Shown: piece by piece, positions 36,601-44,046 of the stretch
Layout: every line of letters starts with the position of its first letter
Numbering within the stretch: position 1 is the first letter of the stretch
NCBI RefSeq assembly: GCF_002813775.1
Contig: NZ_CP020370.1
Span: 1,641,501 to 1,705,500, forward strand
DNA length: 64,000 nucleotides
Source of the DNA: Candidatus Thiodictyon syntrophicum
Lineage (GTDB): Bacteria > Pseudomonadota > Gammaproteobacteria > Chromatiales > Chromatiaceae
Direction: 5' to 3'
Made by a program: the position numbers and the translations under genes
Notes under the pieces: model-generated
What the model was told of the DNA's origin: nothing
The model's database searches: none
The model's input: the letters and a program-made list of their open reading frames with translations, nothing else

Positions 36601-37043
36601 TCTTCGGTGACGCTCAGGACGTCCGGCAGGGCACGCAGGCGGCGGATGGTGGCGCGGTCGGCCTGCATGGCGGCGAGCGGCAGGTAGCGGTAGCGATTGA
36701 TGCGCACGGGGTGGCCGGCAACGGCGGCGGCGAGGCGGTCCTGGGCGCGGGCGATGAGCCGGGCGCGGTCGCCGAGCTTGCGCTGGGCGCGCGCCGGGTT
36801 GCCGCCGAGGTCGGTTGGCGGTTCAACCGCCGGCAGGGTCTCCGTGCGCAGTCGCACGATGACCGGGAGTGCGCCGCCGAGTTCGGCCTTGGCCTCGAGC
36901 CGGTCGAGCGCGGCCGCCTGGATGCCCGCGGTGCCTAAGGCATCCGCGGTCGCGGCGCCGCAGGCCGGTCCTCCGACCACGCAGAGAAGCCCGCACAGGA
37001 GGGTAAACGACAGGAAAATCAGCCGACTATTGAACTGGGGCAT
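33621..37043 (-). CDS. Large secreted S8 (subtilisin-like) serine protease with duplicated C-terminal modules
   Basis: The start chosen is ATG 37043 (MPQFNSRLIFLSF), which opens a signal peptide ending near ACGAA; the frame extends to 37094. The product has 1140 residues. Order: inhibitor-like propeptide (PVIVRLRTE...), then a subtilase domain with Asp183 (AVIDTGVQTSHP), His256 (HGTHVSGIVLSG) and Ser425 (GTSMATPHVAGAIA). A beta-sandwich and a putative-Ig module (AGLTLDSATGTIGGVP) follow. Two about 150-residue malectin-like modules (each with QRYDTLNYARTGTE and NGANA-DNCLLFIEV) flank an Ig-like segment (VKVVFFADGTPLGEDTG-type). A secreted or surface protease; the tail probably binds glycan. 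All three catalytic residues are present. Confidence 0.93.
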   Translation of the reverse strand: MPQFNSRLIFLSFTLLCGLLCVVGGPACGAATADALGTAGIQAAALDRLEAKAELGGALPVIVRLRTETLPAVEPPTDLGGNPARAQRKLGDRARLIARAQDRLAAAVAGHPVRINRYRYLPLAAMQADRATIRRLRALPDVLSVTEDRPHAPLLNTSVPHIGGNLAYNQGWTGAGQAVAVIDTGVQTSHPYFADRVLHDAEACYSGAYQASLTTLCPNLPADCPEVLISNGGYPGHTACGPGAGVQCTGHGSCYHGTHVSGIVLSGDSTYRGVAPGANLIPIQVFVIEGGNLWAYDSDIIAGLEHVLRLSQAGTPIAAVNMSLGGDNYTSARECNLYAAPTKTAIDALRAGGIATVVAAGNSGVRTAISTPGCISSAVSVGATYDDDGIAYFSNLAPALTVFAPGYSVFSSVPTNAVGGASGTSMATPHVAGAIAVLREKAAQTLLTPSVDNLVAALRLSGTPIIDGTNTYSTPRIQLDQALGLITADQLPLELILDSETTPSAVSVVSGTFASVTDSNAYGGSALRGTSVSQANGLRFTPDLSPGHYAISVWWPALSGNTDQAQLSVRHSGGTWQVALDQQQLGARWNDLGTFHLGSGAQAPLVEIAGTGGALAVLADAVRLTRVWNPAPPSIAVTELPGAYVGEAYSTQLAFSGGVVPLTWSIAAGALPAGLTLDSATGTIGGVPQAIAVQSVTAHFSVRLADPDGNESIAAFNLVVADRGAFLYAKINFQPATAAVPPDYLADTGAPFGTRANGLTYGWNLDTTASTRDRNSANAPDQRYDTLNYARTGTEKWELQVPNGVYDVRVAAGDPQYYGQVLPRHYHYLVEGVTALDAVPNAAQRFAEGTVTVTVTDGRLTLGNGANALDNCLLFVEVAVHTAVNLPPSVTLTAPSAGASFERGTTITLAADAGDADGTVAKVVFFADGTPLGEDTGAPYEFIWTATATGTHTIQAAATDNAGASTTSAAVTVEVIAPVVPVVPPLAIKVNFQPASAALPTGYLVDAGAPYGDRGNGANYGWNMDTAVNTRDRNNPVAPDQRYDTLNYARTGTERWELEVPNGVYQVRVAAGDPSYYGQVAPRRYHYLVEGVTVMDSVPSEQQRFSEAPATVTVTDGRLTLSNGANAKDNCLLFIEVTAQ

Positions 37044-38203
37044 GGTGGATTTCGCCGCGGGGACCGGGGCGGGCTGCCGCCGGGCTACTGTCAATCTTAG
37101 CGTGCCAAAATCGCAAATACTGCGAAGAAGCCATCATGCTTGGACAGGCATTGATTGTCGATCCGCGTGACTGGTCGGCGCAGGCCTCGTCCGCTTTCCG
37201 GTGTGCTTGGTACAAGTAGCTCACCGGGGCAGTTCTCCAGGGGCATCCTCGCCCACCGGCGCGGTGGATTGTGTTGAACTTAATCCACGACCTCGCGCGT
37301 GAAACTGCGCATCGGCTGAGCCCGAAAGGGGCGCGACATACCCGCCCAGGGCAAGGCACCGGGAAAACGCATACGGACTGATACCTGCGTCGCGGCGGGA
37401 TCGGGGCAAGGCGCCTGTTTCGACTCCCGGGGCAAGCGGTGGTAGGCTTGCCAGCCGGCCGCGGGGTCAGTACCGTTGCACGTCCCGATGTCCCCGGGGC
37501 CGATTGTAACGACGGGGCCAAGATCCCGTCCCGTGGTTTGCGCGTGCGTCAATTCAAAATTCCCGCGGGCTGGCGCTGAATGTCGACCGGCACCTGGACC
37601 TAAGGCCCCCTTCAGGCGGATCAATACCATTAATATTTGATGGTTTAAGGTCACTCACGTGTGTTGATCTGCGTGCCCGCCCGGGCCTCTACGGGCTTGC
37701 GACCGATTTGGGGGCGCGGGCTTTGGCAGCGCGCTAACGGCGTTGGGCGCGCTGCGGCCCTTGACGAGGCGCACGGTTATCTTGCGCGGGGCACCGTGTT
37801 CCGCTACAGTCTGATGGCGCAACACTGGGGCAGGCAGGGCAGCGAACCGACCCCACGGCCACGGTCAATATCTCGCACCTCGTGGCGCGCCTTGCGCCGC
37901 GGTGCCGACGGAGCCAGTGTCAGGAAATTTTACACTTTGATCCCGTTGGGTGCCTAGGACGGGCAGCACAAGACTCTAATGGTCTGATTTTTATGATGTT
38001 AGTCGTTTTAGGCACGCCGTTTGCATGATGTTTAAGGAAAGCGCCGGATAGGGCGTTAGCGGACGCGCCAGCCAAAATAGTCGCGATCTGTCGGCTGACC
38101 GCAACGACGACGTGGCGCCGCGCAAGTCCACAAATGTAAAGAACAACGTCGTCGACCTGACAACCCACGATTTCGGCCAATCACAGACCGGGAGTTACGA
38201 GAA
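37044..38203. other. Long intergenic region with sigma-54-type promoter and degenerate repeats
   Basis: 1160 bp between divergent genes. Frames at 37661-37957 and 37920-38180 have no start signal or protein signature and are not called. A degraded CCCGAAAGGGGCGCGACATACC-like repeat, split here, with GCCCAGGGCAAGGCACCGGG sits near 37320-37363, related to 45243-45420. A clear sigma-54 motif is at 38010-38025 (separate entry). Base composition drops from about 37.9 kb onward, as expected of a regulatory region. Confidence 0.6.
38010..38025 (+). promoter_or_regulatory. Sigma-54 (RpoN) -24/-12 promoter motif
   Basis: AGGCACG-CCGT-TTGCA matches the TGGCACG-N4-TTGCA consensus at all but the first base, with correct GG/GC spacing. 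It lies about 180 bp upstream of the PEP-CTERM gene and points toward it. PEP-CTERM protein genes are known to be often controlled by the PrsK/PrsR two-component pair with sigma-54, so position and target agree. Confidence 0.75.
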
Positions 38204-40699
38204 ATGAGCAGAGATCAAGAGCGAGCCGCACAAATGAAACTCAAATTTCTTCCGGTTGCCGCCTCCTTTGTTGCCCTTGCGGCAGCGCTGGCGGCGCCCG
38301 CGGTAGCCGCACTTGACCTCCAGTTATCCGACGCAACGCTCCCCAACAAGCTTTCATTCAGTGGTACGACGGCCGGTTCCACCAACTGGCCTGGCGGCAG
38401 CCCAGCGGCCCCTGGAAATGTTTACAGGGTTGCTACCAGCGGGTTTATCATTCGCGGTGCCGCCAGCGCAAACAACGCCACCGTCGCATTCCAAGGGGAC
38501 TCGCTGACGCTGCTGGACAATACGACATTCCAAATGCGCGGTGGGTTTACCGGCGTCACCTTCGACGTCAAGAAACTGATCGTCGGCGACGGAACGAACG
38601 CAAGTACGGCTACGGCAATCGTTGCCGCCGCAGGTGCCACCTATACGCTGGCGGCCAGCACCAATATCGAAATCCTAACCAACGGAACCCTTAAGCTCGA
38701 CGCGGGCACTTCGGGTCGCACCATGATTGTTTCCGCCCCTATAACGGGCAATGGGAACCTAACCGTGGCCGATATCGCTGGGGGCAATGTCATCTACAGC
38801 AACTCGGGTATGACCCTGGGGGGCGCCCTCACCGTTAACGGGGCATTGCAGGTGACCGGCGGCGGCAATCGTACCGTGGGAACACTCGCGAGGACGGCCA
38901 ACGGCAGTCTCGCGCTGGACGGGGCGACCGACCAGGTCGTAGTCACCTCCGACTACACGAACACCGGCTTCGGCAGCGGCAACACCTTCAACGCCCGCGC
39001 CGGTATTTCGGGGTCTGGGGCCATCATTTCAGCGGACATGGCCGCTGGCCGGACCAACCAAGGCTTGAGTGTCAACGGGGGGACGGCGACCGCCGGCAAC
39101 ACGGCGTTGAACCTCAATGTCCATACCACCAGTTCCATCGCGGCCAATGGCCTGACGGGCACCAACACGTCCGACGTTGCGAACGGCGATTACCGGATAC
39201 AAAATACAGGAACTGTCACCAAGATCCGCGGTGGCGCGACCAACAGCAGCGCGACCCCGGATGGACGCCTGAGCGGCGTCGGCATCTCCGGGGGCAGTGT
39301 TGAGACGGCCACCGGCTATGCGGCGACGGGTATCGCCGCGGGCGGAACCAGTCCTAACCTGGGCGTGACCTTTACTGGTAGCGGTGCGGCCGGGGCACTG
39401 TCGGGTCAGACCGTCACGGTTTCCGATAACTTCGGGGAGTCCCAAGAACTCGACATCACCGGTGGGGCCTACGACCTGGCGCAGGCCAATGCGCACGCCG
39501 GCCCGATCACCATCGCGGCGCAGCATGTCGGCGGCAGCAACACGGCGACGGTGACGGTCAGCAACGTGGCCCCGACGGATGCGACCTACACCGAGACGCT
39601 GAGCGGCGGTCTGGCACTGACCGGTGGCGCGACCGGGGGCAGCGGGACCTTCAGCGGGATCACGGCCGGCGACCCTGGTACCAATGTCAGCAGGCAGGTC
39701 GGCGTCAACACCGGCACCGCTGGCCACATCACCGGTACCGGGGTCCTGACGCTGAAGTCTGACGCGGTGAACAGTTCCGGGCTGGGTCAAACCGCACTGT
39801 TGGATCAAAGCTTCGACATCGCGGGCAATGTGTTCGCCTACGCGGCAGCGACCGTCAGCACTTCGGTGACGGTGGCCGCGCAGCATGTCAATGGCTCCGA
39901 GCGTGCGGCGATCTCGATTGCGAATACCGCTGCCGCATCAGGTGGTTATACTGAAACGCTGAGCGCCACGATGACGACCAGCCCCGCGGCCACCGGGAGC
40001 GGTTCCGTCGGCGGTCTGGTCGCCGGTGCCGGACCTGATACGACCAGCTTAATGGTCGGTGTCGACACCACGACCGCGGGTGCAAAGTCGGGTACCGCCA
40101 CGGTGCTTCTGTCCTCCGATGAGGTCATGAGTTCCGGTTTGGGCAGCACTTCGCTGGGCAGCAGCAACGTCGGTGTCGTGGGCGATGTCTACAACTACGC
40201 CGTCGGTGACATGGCGAAGACCGGGGGTAGCGGGACCTTCTCCGGCACCGCGCAGGTCGGCTTCAACCTGGACTTCGGGACCATCCTCCAAAACACCGGG
40301 ACCTATACCGCGAATCTGGGCGCGCTCAATACCGCCCCGGCGGCCTTCAGTGACCTACTCAGTGGTCTCTTTGCCATAACGGCTGGTTCGGGCTTTCTCC
40401 TGACCGGATTTGATCCGTTCTCCGGCCTGGCGGGTCAGGGGTCGCACGCGCTGACAGTGGCCCTGGCGAGCGCGGACCTGGGGAGTTGGAGCGAGACCAT
40501 CAAGTTCACCTGGAACGGCAGCAACACAGCGATCCCCGTGACCGGCGGCGGCACCTACGTCGGTCCTACCTCGGACATCTTCCTCACCATCAGCGGAACT
40601 GTCACCGACACCCCGGAGCCGGGCATCCTGTGGCTGATGGCCAGCGCGGGTCTTCTGGGGTGGTACTCCGCGCGCCGGAAGGTCGCCAAGTGCGCATGA
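38204..40699 (+). CDS. PEP-CTERM-sorted exported repeat protein
   Basis: ATG 38204 has GGAG 9 bp upstream; an internal ATG at 38234 would give a shorter signal peptide but lacks a good site. The product is 831 residues. A signal peptide (FLPVAASFVALAAALAAPAVA) is followed by an autotransporter-like beta-helical region rich in NGT/GNG, and then two or three related blocks (GPITIAAQHVGGSNTATVTV; TSVTVAAQHVNGSERAAISI) ending in a choice-of-anchor-like domain. The C-terminus TPEPGILWLMASAGLLGWYS-ARRK is a PEP-CTERM sorting signal, recognised by exosortase in bacteria that make exopolysaccharide. Probably a matrix or surface protein. Confidence 0.9.
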   Translation: MSRDQERAAQMKLKFLPVAASFVALAAALAAPAVAALDLQLSDATLPNKLSFSGTTAGSTNWPGGSPAAPGNVYRVATSGFIIRGAASANNATVAFQGDSLTLLDNTTFQMRGGFTGVTFDVKKLIVGDGTNASTATAIVAAAGATYTLAASTNIEILTNGTLKLDAGTSGRTMIVSAPITGNGNLTVADIAGGNVIYSNSGMTLGGALTVNGALQVTGGGNRTVGTLARTANGSLALDGATDQVVVTSDYTNTGFGSGNTFNARAGISGSGAIISADMAAGRTNQGLSVNGGTATAGNTALNLNVHTTSSIAANGLTGTNTSDVANGDYRIQNTGTVTKIRGGATNSSATPDGRLSGVGISGGSVETATGYAATGIAAGGTSPNLGVTFTGSGAAGALSGQTVTVSDNFGESQELDITGGAYDLAQANAHAGPITIAAQHVGGSNTATVTVSNVAPTDATYTETLSGGLALTGGATGGSGTFSGITAGDPGTNVSRQVGVNTGTAGHITGTGVLTLKSDAVNSSGLGQTALLDQSFDIAGNVFAYAAATVSTSVTVAAQHVNGSERAAISIANTAAASGGYTETLSATMTTSPAATGSGSVGGLVAGAGPDTTSLMVGVDTTTAGAKSGTATVLLSSDEVMSSGLGSTSLGSSNVGVVGDVYNYAVGDMAKTGGSGTFSGTAQVGFNLDFGTILQNTGTYTANLGALNTAPAAFSDLLSGLFAITAGSGFLLTGFDPFSGLAGQGSHALTVALASADLGSWSETIKFTWNGSNTAIPVTGGGTYVGPTSDIFLTISGTVTDTPEPGILWLMASAGLLGWYSARRKVAKCA

Positions 40700-40757
40700 T
40701 CGCCCTTGCAGGCTGACCGGCGGGCCGCGGTTAGCAAGCTCGGGTGAGGCAATCAAG

Positions 40758-40795
40758 AAACCGGACGCGGCGCAGGCCCCGTCCGGTTTTCTTTT
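40758..40795 (+). terminator. Intrinsic terminator after the PEP-CTERM gene
   Basis: Stem AAACCGGAC / GTCCGGTTT with a 14-base G+C-rich loop region and a TTTTCTTTT tract. Located about 60 bp after the stop at 40699. Confidence 0.8.
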
Positions 40796-40810
40796 GAAGG
40801 GAAAACGTTT

Positions 40811-40834
40811 CGGACGGGGCGAATGCCCCGTCCG
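40811..40834 (+). repeat. Palindromic core hairpin (REP-like), single copy
   Basis: Perfect CGGACGGGGC-GAAT-GCCCCGTCCG preceded by GAAAACGTTT and followed by GCCCTG, as in the two-hairpin elements, but here without a partner hairpin and without an adjacent Uma2/Rpn gene. It follows the terminator directly. Confidence 0.9.
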
Positions 40835-40951
40835 GCCCTGGATCGCGACCACATCAGTCTGGATCGCCCCCCCGGCGCGTGCACTTGCCGCCCCCGGCCG
40901 CGGCTATTACACTGACCGCTTGAGGCAAACCGACTGACGGAGAGGCAATTC

Positions 40952-41278
40952 GTGGCAATCAAGCTACCCGGTCTTGGCGAGGACAGGAATATACCTTTAC
41001 TGGGGGTGACGCTGGTGGCGGCACTCTCGGTGGTGTTGGCGGTGGTGAACATGGTGACGGCGCGCAGCAACACCCAACTCATCGGGGATGTGCGGGAGCG
41101 CCAGCAGACGATCAACCAGGGGATTCAGTTGAGCCCGCTCAACGTGCAACTGTCGCAACTCATCGGTACCCTGGCTTTTCAGTCCGGCGATAGCGACCTG
41201 CGCGCGGTGTTGGAGCGCTACGGGGTGACGGTCGGTGAAGGGCAGACGCCGCCGGGCGGCGACGCACCCAAGCCCTAA
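40952..41278 (+). CDS. Small single-pass membrane protein of unknown function (first of a pair)
   Basis: GTG 40952 follows ACGGAGAGGCAATTC. The 108-residue product has one N-terminal membrane segment (IPLLGVTLVAALSVVLAVVNMV), a helical, Gln-rich extracytoplasmic region (ERQQTINQGIQLSPLNVQLS) and a Pro/Gly tail. Together with the similarly built 41483 gene 200 bp away it forms a pair of small membrane-anchored helical proteins of the same orientation. I do not recognise either family. Confidence 0.7.
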   Translation: MAIKLPGLGEDRNIPLLGVTLVAALSVVLAVVNMVTARSNTQLIGDVRERQQTINQGIQLSPLNVQLSQLIGTLAFQSGDSDLRAVLERYGVTVGEGQTPPGGDAPKP

Positions 41279-41352
41279 GCGGGAGGACGGAAAGAGCGAA
41301 CGGTCAGATGTGACGGCCTTGATCATGACTCCGGCGGCCCGCCCTTGCGGCG

Positions 41353-41414
41353 ACCCGTCGCGGCCTGGGGGCCGCTCCTACATGGGTAGGAGCGGGCCCC
41401 AGGCCGCGACGGGT
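41353..41414. repeat. REP-type hairpin, GTCGCGGCC family, copy 2
   Basis: Long inverted repeat with arms ACCCGTCGCGGCCTGGGG / CCCCAGGCCGCGACGGGT around GCTCCTACATGGGTAGGAGC. Same family as 23422-23478. It separates the two small membrane protein genes. Confidence 0.85.
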
Positions 41415-41482
41415 AGCACCCGCGCAGTGGCTGGGATAATGGTCAGGTCCGACGCGACCAAGTACGTACGAGCGGAACCGAT

Positions 41483-41779
41483 ATGAAGCCTGAAACCCTG
41501 ATCCTGCCCTTGATCCTGCTGGCGGCGGCCATCTTTTTGGAGGTCGTGACCCGGACCGTGGCGCTGGCGGACAATTACCGCGAACTGGCGGCCTTTTACG
41601 ACTCGCAGCAGGCCCAATACAAGATCGCGGTCGACCTGCGCAACCAGTTCCAAGGTATCGCCACTGAGACCGCGAAGCTTGCGGAGGTCGGTAACCAGAA
41701 TGCCATCACCGTGATGGAGCGTCTGAAGGCGGCCGGGATCAGCGTGCAACTGCCCGCGAGCGATGAGAAGACGCCGTAG
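41483..41779 (+). CDS. Small single-pass membrane protein of unknown function (second of a pair)
   Basis: ATG 41483 after GAGCGGAACCGAT. The 98-residue product has an N-terminal membrane helix (LILPLILLAAAIFLEVVT), followed by a helical segment (YRELAAFYDSQQAQYKIAVD) and a short acidic tail. Its plan (one anchor, then a Gln-rich helix of about 60 residues) parallels the 40952 protein, which may be its partner. Not recognised. Confidence 0.65.
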   Translation: MKPETLILPLILLAAAIFLEVVTRTVALADNYRELAAFYDSQQAQYKIAVDLRNQFQGIATETAKLAEVGNQNAITVMERLKAAGISVQLPASDEKTP

Positions 41780-41800
41780 CAAGGGGCGGCGCCTGAGCCT

Positions 41801-41912
41801 GGGGCGGGACTGGGCTTAGCCCCGTCCCGAACCTTTGATGCTACGCCGCGTCGGCACCCGTCGGCTGGTCCAAGGAAAACGTTTCGGACGGGGCGAATGC
41901 CCCGTCCGGTCT
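41801..41912 (+). repeat. Two-hairpin palindromic element (REPIN-like)
   Basis: First hairpin GGGAC-TGGGCTTAGCCC-GTCCC near 41806-41827, then GAACCTTTGATGCTACGCCG, a short spacer, and the perfect core hairpin at 41885-41908 preceded by AAACGTTT. It ends 97 bp before the Uma2 start at 42006. Same build as 42894 and 49571. Confidence 0.88.
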
Positions 41913-41971
41913 TGAGGGTGGGTTTCAAACCCGCCCTCAATGCCTTCGGCCGACGGGGTCCGTGCCAGGCT

Positions 41972-42049
41972 ATGTTCATGACCGCCATTGCCCCGGGAGA
42001 CGCCCATGTCGCCGACCGCCCTTGCCGAACCGCGCCGCACGCGGCCTGA
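41972..42049 (+). promoter_or_regulatory. Conserved leader ORF overlapping the start of a Uma2 gene (copy 2)
   Basis: 25 codons, MFMTAIAPGDAHVADRPCRT..., beginning 34 bp before the Uma2 ATG and ending 44 bp inside it in another frame. Confidence 0.4.
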
Positions 42050-42854
42050 ACCGGCCCCTGTCCCGCCCCCTTCGGCGGCCGGTCGCTACGTCTCGGAGGA
42101 GGAGTACTGGCGCGACTACTACCTCGACTCCGACGTCCACTACGAATGGAACAACGGGCGTCTGGAGGAAAAGCCGGTGTCCAACTACGAAACCTTCCTC
42201 GTTTACGAATGGTTCATGCACTTGCTGCGGCTGTTTCTCGACTCCCGGCCCATCGCCAAGATGGTCGCGCTGGAGATGGGCTTTCGGCTGCCGCTGCCGA
42301 CCGGCACCGTCATCCGCAAGCCCGATTTCGGCGTCGTCCGCAACGACAACCCGCACCCGCTGTTGCCGCTGGACGCGTCCTATCACGGCGTCTTCGACCT
42401 CTGCGTCGAGGCCCTCTCGGATCAGGAGCGCCGCGACATCCTGTGCGACACCGTGGTCAAGAAGGCCGAGTATGCCGCCGGCGGCGTCCCGGAGTATTAC
42501 ATCCTGCACCGTGAGCCCGAGCGGCAGGCGTTCTTCACCCGCACGGCGGCGGGTGTCTACGTCCCCATCCGACCGGATGACGGTGTGCTCCGCTCGCGGG
42601 TCTTGCCCGGCCTGCAGTTTCGGCTGGCTGACCTCTGCCGCCGGCCCGAACATGCCACCCTGCGCGATGATCCGGTCTATGCCGCCTTCGTGCTGCTCGG
42701 CTGGCGCGCGGCCGAGGAGCGTGCCGCGGCCGAATCGAACCGTGCCGACACCGAGGCACAGGCGCGTCGGCAGGCCGAGCGGCGAGCGCAAGAGGCCGAG
42801 CAGGCGCTTGCACGGCTGCACGCACAACTGGCCGGGCGCGATACTGCGCAGTGA
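42006..42854 (+). CDS. Uma2-family (DUF820) putative endonuclease
   Basis: ATG 42006 with CGGGAGACGCCC before it; a TTG at 41988 would add six residues. The 282-residue product has YEWNNGRLEEKPVSNYET, KPDFGVVRNDNPHPLL, LCVEALSDQERRD and VVKKAEYAAGGVPEYYIL, so the Asp/Glu/Lys triad is complete. The C-terminus is a charged Ala/Arg/Gln coiled coil (AQARRQAERRAQEAEQALAR) shared almost exactly with the 49739 copy but different from 19955 and 43081. The REPIN-like element and leader ORF lie upstream. It is followed after about 40 bp by another such element and another Uma2 gene. Confidence 0.88.
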   Translation: MSPTALAEPRRTRPEPAPVPPPSAAGRYVSEEEYWRDYYLDSDVHYEWNNGRLEEKPVSNYETFLVYEWFMHLLRLFLDSRPIAKMVALEMGFRLPLPTGTVIRKPDFGVVRNDNPHPLLPLDASYHGVFDLCVEALSDQERRDILCDTVVKKAEYAAGGVPEYYILHREPERQAFFTRTAAGVYVPIRPDDGVLRSRVLPGLQFRLADLCRRPEHATLRDDPVYAAFVLLGWRAAEERAAAESNRADTEAQARRQAERRAQEAEQALARLHAQLAGRDTAQ

Positions 42855-42893
42855 CCGGCGTCGGGCGTCTCGGCTGCGATTAGTCGCCTACCC

Positions 42894-43031
42894 GGGGTGG
42901 GACGGGGCATCGACCGGGGCGGGAGGTGGCATTCGCCCCGGCCCGATCCTTTGATTCGACGCCGAGCCTCGGCACGAACCCGTAGGTTTGAAGAAAACGT
43001 TGTGGACGGGGCGAATGGCCCGTCCGGCCCT
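42894..43031 (+). repeat. Two-hairpin palindromic element (REPIN-like), degenerate
   Basis: First part GGGACGGGGC...GCCCCGGCCCGATCC with extra internal sequence, then TTTGATTCGACGCCGAG and a weakened core hairpin (GTGGACGGGGCGAATGGCCCGTCCGG, split arms, near 43003-43027). It ends about 50 bp before the Uma2 start at 43081. Confidence 0.75.
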
Positions 43032-43046
43032 GTGCGGTACCGGGCT

Positions 43047-43100
43047 ATGCCCATGACCGCCACTGCCCTTGGAGACGCCCATGTCGCAGACCGCCATTGA
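43047..43100 (+). promoter_or_regulatory. Conserved leader ORF overlapping the start of a Uma2 gene (copy 3, shortened)
   Basis: 17 codons, MPMTATALGDAHVADRH, same position relative to the Uma2 ATG (34 bp upstream) but ending earlier because of a TGA in CATTGACGAA. Confidence 0.35.
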
Positions 43101-43926
43101 CGAACCGCGCCCTACGCCGCCCGAGCCCACCAGTGTCGCGCCACCCTCTGCGGCCGGCCGCTACGTCTCGGAGAGGGAGTATTGGCTTGACTACTACCTC
43201 GAGTCCAATGTCCGTTATGAATGGAACAACGGGCGTCTGGAGGAAAAGCCGGTGTCCAACGATGAGACCGGCCTCGTCTTCGACTGGTTCATGCACCTGC
43301 TGCGGCTGTTTCTCGATTCCCGGCCCATGGCCAAGATGGCGGCGCTGGACATGGGTTTTCGGCTGCCGCTGCGGACCGGCACCGTCATCCGCAAGCCCGA
43401 CCTCGGCGTGGTCTGCAACGATAACCCCCAGCCGCTGTTGCCGGTGGACGTGTCCTATCACGGCGTCTTCGACCTCTGTGTCGAGGTGCTGTCGGATCAG
43501 GAGTCCCGCGACAGCGTGCGCGACACCTTGGTCAAGAAGGACGAGTATGCCGCCGGCGGCGTTCCGGAGTATTACATCCTGCACCGCGCGCCCGAGCAGC
43601 AGGCGTTCCTCACCCGCACGGCGGCGGGCGTCTATCTCCCCATCGCGCCGCAGGACGGCGTGATCCGTTCCCGGGTCTTGCCCGGCCTGCAGTTCCGCGT
43701 GGCCGACCTCTGCCGCCGGCCCGCACACGGCACACTGCGCGATGATCCGGTCTACGCCGCCTTCGTGCTGCCCGACTGGCGCGCGCTCGAGGAGCGCGCC
43801 GCGGCACAGGCGCAGGCCCTGCGGCAGGCCGAGGAGCTGGCGGCGGCGCTGGCGCTGGCCTTGCAGCAGGCCGAGCAGCGGGCGCAGGCGGCGGAACAGG
43901 CACTCGCCCGGCTCCAAGAGCGCTAG
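43081..43926 (+). CDS. Uma2-family (DUF820) putative endonuclease
   Basis: ATG 43081 after TTGGAGACGCCC. The 281-residue product diverges more from the others (REYWLDYYLESNVRYEWN; SNDETGLVFDWFM; MAALDMGFRLPLRTG) but keeps KPDLGVVCNDNP, FDLCVEVLSDQESRDS and VKKDEYAAGGVPEYYILH, so the triad is present. The C-terminal coiled coil (AQALRQAEELAAALALALQQ) is distinct. The gene ends 14 bp before the left TA of the IS630 element, which lies between this gene and the 45.6-kb oxidoreductase. Confidence 0.88.
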   Translation: MSQTAIDEPRPTPPEPTSVAPPSAAGRYVSEREYWLDYYLESNVRYEWNNGRLEEKPVSNDETGLVFDWFMHLLRLFLDSRPMAKMAALDMGFRLPLRTGTVIRKPDLGVVCNDNPQPLLPVDVSYHGVFDLCVEVLSDQESRDSVRDTLVKKDEYAAGGVPEYYILHRAPEQQAFLTRTAAGVYLPIAPQDGVIRSRVLPGLQFRVADLCRRPAHGTLRDDPVYAAFVLPDWRALEERAAAQAQALRQAEELAAALALALQQAEQRAQAAEQALARLQER

Positions 43927-43942
43927 GGTGGGAGTGGCGCTA

Positions 43943-43973
43943 AACCGCGTCCAGAGCGGAACGTGTAGTTTTT
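43943..43973. repeat. IS630 left terminal inverted repeat
   Basis: AACCGCGTCC...GTGTAGTTTTT; pairs with 45182-45212. Confidence 0.75.
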
Positions 43974-44046
43974 GTGCTAAGGTTGAGCCCCGCACCCGGA
44001 ATTTCGTCAGGCGGTGAGGCCACCTACAAAGCCAGGCGTTAAGTGT

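Noticed and set aside
37086-37110. TGGCACG on the minus strand upstream of the subtilase, as a sigma-54 promoter
   Set aside because: The -12 part is missing: at the required spacing the sequence is GATT instead of TTGC, so GG/GC spacing is wrong.
37661-37957. 98-codon frame in the intergenic region before the PEP-CTERM gene
   Set aside because: No ribosome-binding site, no hydrophobic or domain pattern, Arg/Ala-rich as expected for random G+C-rich sequence.
43927-44046. Extended transposase start at GTG 44014
   Set aside because: ATG 44047 gives the expected N-terminus; the extra codons PPTKPGVKC look like leader sequence.
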